Source: Candidatus Delongbacteria bacterium
Lineage (GTDB): Bacteria > Delongbacteria > UBA4055
Length of the DNA stretch: 18,731 nt
Reading direction: 5' to 3'
Assembly: GCA_027858795.1 (NCBI GenBank)
Contig: JAQICF010000128.1
Span: 1 to 18,731 of the forward strand
Below are positions 14,028 through 18,731 of the stretch, piece after piece; the stretch's first letter is position 1; the number at the start of each line of letters is the position of its first letter. Below the pieces are notes generated by a model that was not told where the DNA came from, did no database searches, and saw only the letters and a program-made list of their open reading frames with translations. The translations under genes were made by a program, and so were the position numbers.

Positions 14028-17000
14028 CTATTTGTTTTTCACGGGTGAATGTTGATTCACCCCTTCAGTCGTTTTCACCCCACTCGTCGCAGTTACGCAA
14101 TAGAACTTCTTCAGATCAGTTGTCCTCGTGATCCATTCTGTAGTAGGTAATCCCTCAATTTCTAGATTCCATCCATCAGGGAAAATTGAATGCGGATCAT
14201 CTGAGCTGTAAACATTGTAAACTTCACCTTTCTCTGCATCCTTTTCAATATTCCAGCTAAGTGTAACATATTCTCCATCGACAGCAATATTCACTGGTGA
14301 AGGTGCTAGATAAGTCAGATTATAAATGAATGAATCTGGAAAGCTTCTGAAACCTGTAGCAACATTTGGATTGACATGTTCTGGTTTAACTCTCCAGTAA
14401 TATTTTTCGTTATCTTCAAGGCTGTCTATAACGCCCAGTGACAGCAGATCAATACCGAAATAAGCTGTTTTGTTATCTTTTTTCCCTGAGAAAGATGTTT
14501 CAAAGCAATCTGTGAATAAACTGTCGTAGCTCATCTGAAGGGTGTAGGATGCGATCGAGTCCGATGGCATTACATATTCCCAAGTAAGTGCATCCGTAGC
14601 GATCATGGTTTCTTTTGGGACAGTTATCAGGTTTCTGTTTATAATAGTATCGTTCTTTGACGCAAAAACAGAACCTGCAAAGCAGTTGTCTATAGCCTGG
14701 ACTTTCCAATTCAAGTTAAATAACTGCTGCGGTATCGTCTCCACAGGTGCTTCTATATCCAAAGTCCATGAAGTATTCTGTTGAATGTTCCCCATTGATG
14801 CAAGTCTTCTATAACCTGTCGTATAGTCTGATGAAGCAGTTTTAATTATATCATCTTCTATATCAAGGTCAATATTATAAGTTAACCCTAGAGCTGGAGT
14901 TTCTGCGTCAGTTGCAGGATCAAAATTGAAATACAATCCATTTTGGTCTTGAGTAAATTCAAGATTTAATGGCGAATTTGGTATTGTATTCTGTATTATT
15001 GAATTATTTCTATAAATTTTTGAAATGAAACCTGCTCCTGTATCTCCAGACAACAAAATATCAAGATCACCGTCATTATCATAATCACCCCAGGAAGCTG
15101 AACATTCAGTAACTCCTGTTAATCCTGCATTTATGTCGGTAAAGATACCTGAATCATTTCGGTATATTTTAGATAATTTAACACTTGATGTTGTATTTCC
15201 CGCTATTAAAATATCCAGATCACCGTCATTATCGTAGTCACCCCAAGCTACAGAGCCCATAGGAATTTCTGTAAATCCTGCATTGATGTCTGTGAATAAA
15301 CCTGAATCATTTCTATATATCTTTGAAAAACTTACCGATCCTGTATAACCGGTTATTATAAGATCAAGATCGCCATCGCTATCATAGTCTCCCCAAGCTG
15401 CAGAACCCCATGCGGCTCTCGTTATTCCAGCATTGATATCTGAAAATGCTCCATTGTCATTTCGATAGATCTTTGAAAAAAAACCATCGCCTGTAGCGTC
15501 GTAGCCATAGGAACTTCCTGATAAAAACATATCTAGATCACCGTCGTTGTCATAATCACCCCATGCAGCTTTACCGATATTTGATCCTGTCAAACCTGCA
15601 TTTATATCTAAAAATACACCTGCATCGTTGCGATAAATTTTAGTAATTTTACCTGCGCCTGTTTCTCCATTAAGAAGAATATCCAGATCACCGTCATTGT
15701 CGTAATCTCCCCAAGCTACTTGCCCCTGTATAACATTTATTAACCCCGCTTCAACCTCTATAAAATTACCAGAATCATTTCTATATAATTTCGACATAAA
15801 TACATCTGGACCTAAGCTTTCTACGCCAGTGAATAATATGTCCAAATCACCATCGTTATCGTAATCTCCCCAGGCTGCGTCACCCCAAAAAAGATTCGTT
15901 AATCCAGCATTTATATCATTATAAATTCCATTTTCATTCTCATATATCTTAGAAATATAACCAGTCCCTGTATCTCCAGATAAAAAAACATCCAGATCAC
16001 CATCATTATCGTAATCTCCCCATAACACTGTACCCCAATCAACCCCTGTCAATCCGGAATTCATATCTGTAAAAGGCACGAATAAAGCTGTAACTGGAAT
16101 TATTTCTGATTTTATACTTTCGTTTCCAAGCGTATCGACTGAATTAATACTGTACTGATAGGTCGTATCAGGTATAACTCCAAAATGAGTGTATAAACTA
16201 TCTTCAGGTCCATCTATAATAACATCGCTCAAAAATGCCCCGTCTCTATACACTTTTACTTTTTCAAGTATCTCATAATCTGAAGTATCCCAAGTAAGTT
16301 TATTGTATCCTTCTTCAGCTATAGCGGCAAAATTCTCCGGCGGATAGTAATTTGCATAAAGCTGAGTAACTTCTTCATCTGAAAGGGTTCGGTTATAAAC
16401 ACTAATATCATCGATCATACCGTCTACACAATAGTCATTGCTAAAAGGTTCGTGAGAACACCAAAATATTTTTGAATAAGTTAACTGCGAAATTGTTTTT
16501 GTAAATTCCTGAATATACTCACCATTCACAAAATATTTCCAAAGACCGTTATTATAAGTAAATGTGAGATTTTCCCAAGTATTGAAATTTATAGACGAAA
16601 GATTGATGGTAGTATAAGTTGCGTCCCCAATATCTCTTAAGTGAAAAAAAGGAATTCCACTTTCTATAACCAGATGTACCTTATAACCGTTATCATTGTC
16701 GTTAAGGTAGTAAGCAAAAATTGAATGGTGTTCATTGGTCTCAAGGTTTGTCCAGAAAGAAAGGGTAAAACTTGAATCAAGCATGGTCTGATCTATCGGA
16801 GTGGTAAAGTACGAACTTACACCGTCGGATAAATAAGTTGAGTCCGGGCTTCCATACCTGTCGAAGGAATAAGCAGCATCGTAATATTCAGTTCCATCTA
16901 ATCCATTCCCACTTTCATCGTTAACACTGCTGTTAAATGGATAATATGCGACCAAACTGTCAGTCAATGATCTTGAATTTAGAGGAAAACTGTAAATACT

Positions 17001-17045
17001 ACTAAATAATACACAATAAATAAATATTACTAATATCTTCTTCAT
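14028..17045 (-). CDS. Giant secreted LamG/Fn3/FG-GAP repeat surface protein (first of operon)
   Basis: 1005 residues from the ATG at 17043-17045, chosen over an ATG 15 codons earlier. It has an AAGAGGTAA ribosome site and begins directly with a signal peptide (MKKILVIFIYCVLFSSIYS). Domains: LamG-type fold (about 26-233, DSLVAYYPFN to IDDISVYNRTLSDEEV), an Fn3 domain (about 235-320), seven FG-GAP/VCBS repeats (about 323-690), then Fn3-like modules ending KKFYCVTATSGVK. The FG-GAP cores vary more than in the two downstream paralogues (DVFLSG, DMFLSG, DLIITG), and one repeat has DYDSDGD. It has an Fn3 domain where the other two have Ig modules. A -35/-10-like promoter lies upstream and 45 nt separates it from the next gene, so it is probably the first gene of a three-gene surface operon. 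Confidence 0.88.
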   Translation of the reverse strand: MKKILVIFIYCVLFSSIYSFPLNSRSLTDSLVAYYPFNSSVNDESGNGLDGTEYYDAAYSFDRYGSPDSTYLSDGVSSYFTTPIDQTMLDSSFTLSFWTNLETNEHHSIFAYYLNDNDNGYKVHLVIESGIPFFHLRDIGDATYTTINLSSINFNTWENLTFTYNNGLWKYFVNGEYIQEFTKTISQLTYSKIFWCSHEPFSNDYCVDGMIDDISVYNRTLSDEEVTQLYANYYPPENFAAIAEEGYNKLTWDTSDYEILEKVKVYRDGAFLSDVIIDGPEDSLYTHFGVIPDTTYQYSINSVDTLGNESIKSEIIPVTALFVPFTDMNSGLTGVDWGTVLWGDYDNDGDLDVFLSGDTGTGYISKIYENENGIYNDINAGLTNLFWGDAAWGDYDNDGDLDILFTGVESLGPDVFMSKLYRNDSGNFIEVEAGLINVIQGQVAWGDYDNDGDLDILLNGETGAGKITKIYRNDAGVFLDINAGLTGSNIGKAAWGDYDNDGDLDMFLSGSSYGYDATGDGFFSKIYRNDNGAFSDINAGITRAAWGSAAWGDYDSDGDLDLIITGYTGSVSFSKIYRNDSGLFTDINAGFTEIPMGSVAWGDYDNDGDLDILIAGNTTSSVKLSKIYRNDSGIFTDINAGLTGVTECSASWGDYDNDGDLDILLSGDTGAGFISKIYRNNSIIQNTIPNSPLNLEFTQDQNGLYFNFDPATDAETPALGLTYNIDLDIEDDIIKTASSDYTTGYRRLASMGNIQQNTSWTLDIEAPVETIPQQLFNLNWKVQAIDNCFAGSVFASKNDTIINRNLITVPKETMIATDALTWEYVMPSDSIASYTLQMSYDSLFTDCFETSFSGKKDNKTAYFGIDLLSLGVIDSLEDNEKYYWRVKPEHVNPNVATGFRSFPDSFIYNLTYLAPSPVNIAVDGEYVTLSWNIEKDAEKGEVYNVYSSDDPHSIFPDGWNLEIEGLPTTEWITRTTDLKKFYCVTATSGVKTTEGVNQHSPVKNK

Positions 17046-17088
17046 AGTATTACCTCTTATTAAACGTATAAGTCTTTCTGTATAATGC

Positions 17089-17117
17089 AAAATACTCTAA
17101 TTTTATTCATTTTACAA
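17089..17117 (-). promoter_or_regulatory. Candidate promoter of the surface-protein operon
   Basis: On the minus strand TTGTAA (17112-17117) is followed after 17 nt by TATTTT (17089-17094), about 43 nt before the first start codon. It lies just after the terminator of the preceding transcription unit, where a promoter is needed. The TATTTTG at the -10 position also approaches the Bacteroidetes TAnnTTTG element. Confidence 0.4.
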
Positions 17118-17129
17118 TTACTATAAAAT

Positions 17130-17157
17130 AAAAAAAGCCCGATTAATTATCGGGCTT
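17130..17157 (-). terminator. Intrinsic terminator after the LA_2272-like gene
   Basis: Arms AAGCCCGAT (17135-17143) and ATCGGGCTT (17149-17157) with a 5-nt loop, followed on the minus strand by a run of T (17130-17136 as A on the plus strand). It begins 6 nt after the stop of the 155-residue gene and separates that transcription unit from the FG-GAP operon. Confidence 0.9.
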
Positions 17158-17163
17158 AAAACA

Positions 17164-17631
17164 TTATAAACTAAAATTTATGAAAGGGAAAATTGGGAGA
17201 AAACCGTTCTTATTGAAATTTATCAGACCCAATTGAAAATTCTTTCCTCCACCTTGAATGATGTTAATTAAACCCCATTGAAAACCTGTCATATTTTGCT
17301 TTGTGTGATTAACAAGGCCCCACTGCAATCCTTTCATATTAGCTGATACTGAATAGATCTCAGCCAATTGAATTCCTGTTGAATTTCCTTTATTGTAATT
17401 TACCCAGTTCCATTGTAAACCAGTGAAATCGTTATTTACCTGACTTACAAATCCAAAATCTAAGCCTTTTACATTGCTGCTGGCACTGTGTACAAGGTTG
17501 ATCTTAACCCCCATTATACTCTCACTTTCATCTTGTACTTGTAAAGGATTTATAATGCCAATTTGAAACGGTTTTTCAGCTAGTAATATCATTGAAATTG
17601 ATATTAGCGCAATCACAATTAATTTCTTCAT
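17164..17631 (-). CDS. LA_2272-like surface repeat protein
   Basis: 155 residues. A signal peptide (about 1-18, MKKLIVIALISISMILLA) is followed by roughly 20-residue repeats built on G-L/F-Q-W-G-L-V/I-N: GVKINLVHSA (41), GLDFGFVSQV (56), GLQWNWVNYN (71), GIQLAEIYSV (86), GLQWGLVNHT (101), GFQWGLINII (116) and NFQLGLINFN (131). It ends NGFLPIFPFINFSL. This resembles the surface-repeat family named after Leptospira LA_2272, which probably forms a small beta-solenoid; its function is unknown. AGGAGAGG precedes the ATG. It lies 19 nt after the DUF3078 gene, so the two are probably co-transcribed, and a strong terminator follows. Confidence 0.75.
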   Translation of the reverse strand: MKKLIVIALISISMILLAEKPFQIGIINPLQVQDESESIMGVKINLVHSASSNVKGLDFGFVSQVNNDFTGLQWNWVNYNKGNSTGIQLAEIYSVSANMKGLQWGLVNHTKQNMTGFQWGLINIIQGGGKNFQLGLINFNKNGFLPIFPFINFSL

Positions 17632-17650
17632 TTTCCTCTCCTTTTAAGTT

Positions 17651-18481
17651 TTAGAATTTATAAGCTAAACCAATTCCAAGTACTTCTTTGTATTGAACAT
17701 CCATACCAGGTGTATTCACCATACTGAAAGAAAGATTAGCACTTAAATACTCGTTTACTTTCATAGCTAATAGATTATCCCATGTAATAAATAGATTCTG
17801 AGGATCTTCGTCATAATTTGAGAAAGCTTCAAGTTTAGATTCAAAACCTATGTTCTTGAAAAGTTCCTGATTATATTTTACTCTCAAGTAACCACCTAAG
17901 TCTGACACTGTATCGACATCTTTCATGAAAAATAATTTATATGTTACAGGTGAAATGAAAGCGGTTAAGTTATCATTTGGTTTGTAATCCATACCGATCG
18001 CAAATAGCATTGTTCCAGGTGATAAGAATTCAGCAACAACCATACTATCAGGATCATTCATGTAGTAAGTTGGTGTCATCTGAGATTTAAAGTTAAACAA
18101 ACCTGCGTAATACCAATCGGCAAATGCTTTTCTTCCATATTTTGATGTGATATCTAATTTATCTTCTGATTTTACCAGATCTGCACTACCCTGCTTTAAA
18201 AATCCGTAACCAAGGTCAAGATTATTTTCCCAGATATTTTTTCCATCAGAGTAATTTGCAAAAATACTTACCAAAGAGTTAACTGACATTGAATTTTCAG
18301 TACCATCTGACCAGTTTGAAGAAAATGCAGCCTGTGCAAAATTAACCGAAACAACTCCACCATACTTCCAACCAGCAGCATCTGCAGCTAATTGTTTCTT
18401 TAAAGTTCCTTCTGCTTCTGTTGTCTGTGAAAATACTGTGAATATCGCAGTGATCATTAATAATGTAATAAGTTTCTTCAT
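17651..18481 (-). CDS. DUF3078 outer-membrane beta-barrel protein
   Basis: 276 residues with a signal peptide (MKKLITLLMITAIFTVFSQ). The mature part has the DUF3078 signature: GWKYGGVVSVNFAQAAFSSN, then WSDGTENSMSVNSLVSIFAN and NIWENNLDLGYGFLKQG. Alternating beta-strand segments follow, ending with an aromatic last strand (EVLGIGLAYKF) as in outer-membrane barrels. The family is widespread in Bacteroidetes-type bacteria, without a known substrate. AGGAGA lies 6 nt before the ATG. It sits between the MscS-type gene (47 nt upstream, with a hairpin in the gap) and the LA_2272-like gene (19 nt downstream). Role inferred: envelope structure or transport. Confidence 0.85.
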   Translation of the reverse strand: MKKLITLLMITAIFTVFSQTTEAEGTLKKQLAADAAGWKYGGVVSVNFAQAAFSSNWSDGTENSMSVNSLVSIFANYSDGKNIWENNLDLGYGFLKQGSADLVKSEDKLDITSKYGRKAFADWYYAGLFNFKSQMTPTYYMNDPDSMVVAEFLSPGTMLFAIGMDYKPNDNLTAFISPVTYKLFFMKDVDTVSDLGGYLRVKYNQELFKNIGFESKLEAFSNYDEDPQNLFITWDNLLAMKVNEYLSANLSFSMVNTPGMDVQYKEVLGIGLAYKF

Positions 18482-18508
18482 TTTGTTCTCCTGTTTTTGT
18501 TTTTTACG

Positions 18509-18528
18509 AGACGCAATATGTTGCGTCT
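18509..18528 (-). other. Hairpin between the MscS-type and DUF3078 genes
   Basis: Perfect 8-bp arms AGACGCAA (18509-18516) and TTGCGTCT (18521-18528) around a 4-nt loop, immediately after the MscS-type stop codon. On the minus strand it is followed by CGTAAAAAAC rather than T, so it is not a standard intrinsic terminator. It may protect or process the mRNA between the two genes. Confidence 0.5.
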
Positions 18529-18731
18529 TTACTTATCAAGATGAACATCCATTTGTGGAAACGGAATATTAAGATCATAATCCTTGCTTCTCTTATAATA
18601 TTTCTCATTTAGATCAAAGAAAACACCCCAATAATCTGCTGCATTAACCCATGCTCTTACAGCAAAATTCACTGAACTGTCACCAAGTTCTTTCAATCCT
18701 ATAAAATGCGCAGGATCCTTTAATATTCTAG
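18529..18731 (-). CDS. MscS-type mechanosensitive channel, C-terminal end (runs off the right edge)
   Basis: The last 66 residues are visible, up to TAA at 18529-18531. They read ILKDPAHFIGLKELGDSSVN, then FAVRAWVNAADYWGVFFDLN, and end LNIPFPQMDVHLDK. The segment V-L-DP, then V-x-L-x-D-SSV, then R-WV-x-x-DYW and finally I-PFPQ-DVH is the standard C-terminal cytoplasmic part of MscS small-conductance mechanosensitive channels, which release solutes under osmotic downshift. The membrane part lies outside the window. Confidence 0.88.
   Translation of the reverse strand, partial: RILKDPAHFIGLKELGDSSVNFAVRAWVNAADYWGVFFDLNEKYYKRSKDYDLNIPFPQMDVHLDK

Noticed and set aside
7630..17045. Type IX secretion C-terminal sorting domain on the giant proteins
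   Set aside because: The tails are Fn3-like and end in KFYCVTAT plus a variable charged stretch. I see no recognisable type IX sorting-domain motif, so the secretion route is left open.
17046..17090. Upstream ATG giving the first FG-GAP protein 15 extra residues
   Set aside because: The extension is charged and would bury the signal peptide. The internal ATG has a good AAGAGGTAA ribosome site.

Overview
All recognisable coding sequence in this 18.7-kb window lies on the minus strand, so transcription runs from high to low coordinates. The DNA is AT-rich. The mix of gene families suggests a Gram-negative bacterium of the Bacteroidetes/FCB type: a DUF3078 outer-membrane barrel, an LA_2272-type surface repeat protein, an ORF6N-domain protein, and giant LamG/FG-GAP secreted proteins. 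An uncultivated FCB lineage such as Candidatus Delongbacteria or Cloacimonadota would fit. That placement is inference; no rRNA or other marker gene is present.

Right half (about 7.5-18.7 kb), cell envelope and surface. At the right edge is the C-terminal end of an MscS-type mechanosensitive channel. Next come a DUF3078 outer-membrane barrel and a small LA_2272-like surface repeat protein, closed by a strong intrinsic terminator. A candidate promoter then leads into three consecutive giant paralogous secreted proteins of 1005, 970 and 1136 residues, spaced 45 and 29 nt apart. Each has a signal peptide, a LamG-type lectin-like domain, an Ig/Fn3-type module, six or seven calcium-loop FG-GAP/VCBS repeats with an almost invariant core, and a shared Fn3-like tail ending near KFYCVTAT. 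They look like an operon of adhesin-like surface proteins, ended by an intrinsic terminator at about 7.54 kb.

Left half (about 1-7.4 kb), accessory or defence island. It holds a 5' fragment of a dinD-like gene, an ORF6N-domain protein with a PLD-like C-terminus, and a tightly coupled two-gene unit: a 1145-residue DUF4062 (TIR/deoxyribosyltransferase-like) protein with a long helical C-terminal region, then a DUF3883 PD-(D/E)XK nuclease-like protein. I regard this pair as the best candidate for an undescribed anti-phage system. Around it lie fragments of restriction-type genes: an in-frame internally deleted type ISP restriction-modification gene, a 41-codon restriction-modification tail, and a DUF4268 C-terminal fragment. 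A fragment of the FG-GAP-protein tail marks the boundary with the right half.

Non-coding structure is unusually rich. (i) A perfect three-way-junction repeat occurs twice just after minus-strand stop codons, with a completely different outer stem in each copy, which is strong evidence for selection on the fold. (ii) A two-hairpin dispersed repeat with a compensatory base change occurs twice. (iii) A shared 24-nt operator-like site and a similar leader hairpin precede both dinD and the ORF6N gene. (iv) A block of heptanucleotide tandem repeats sits between two 45-nt direct repeats in the gene-free stretch 1597-2126.
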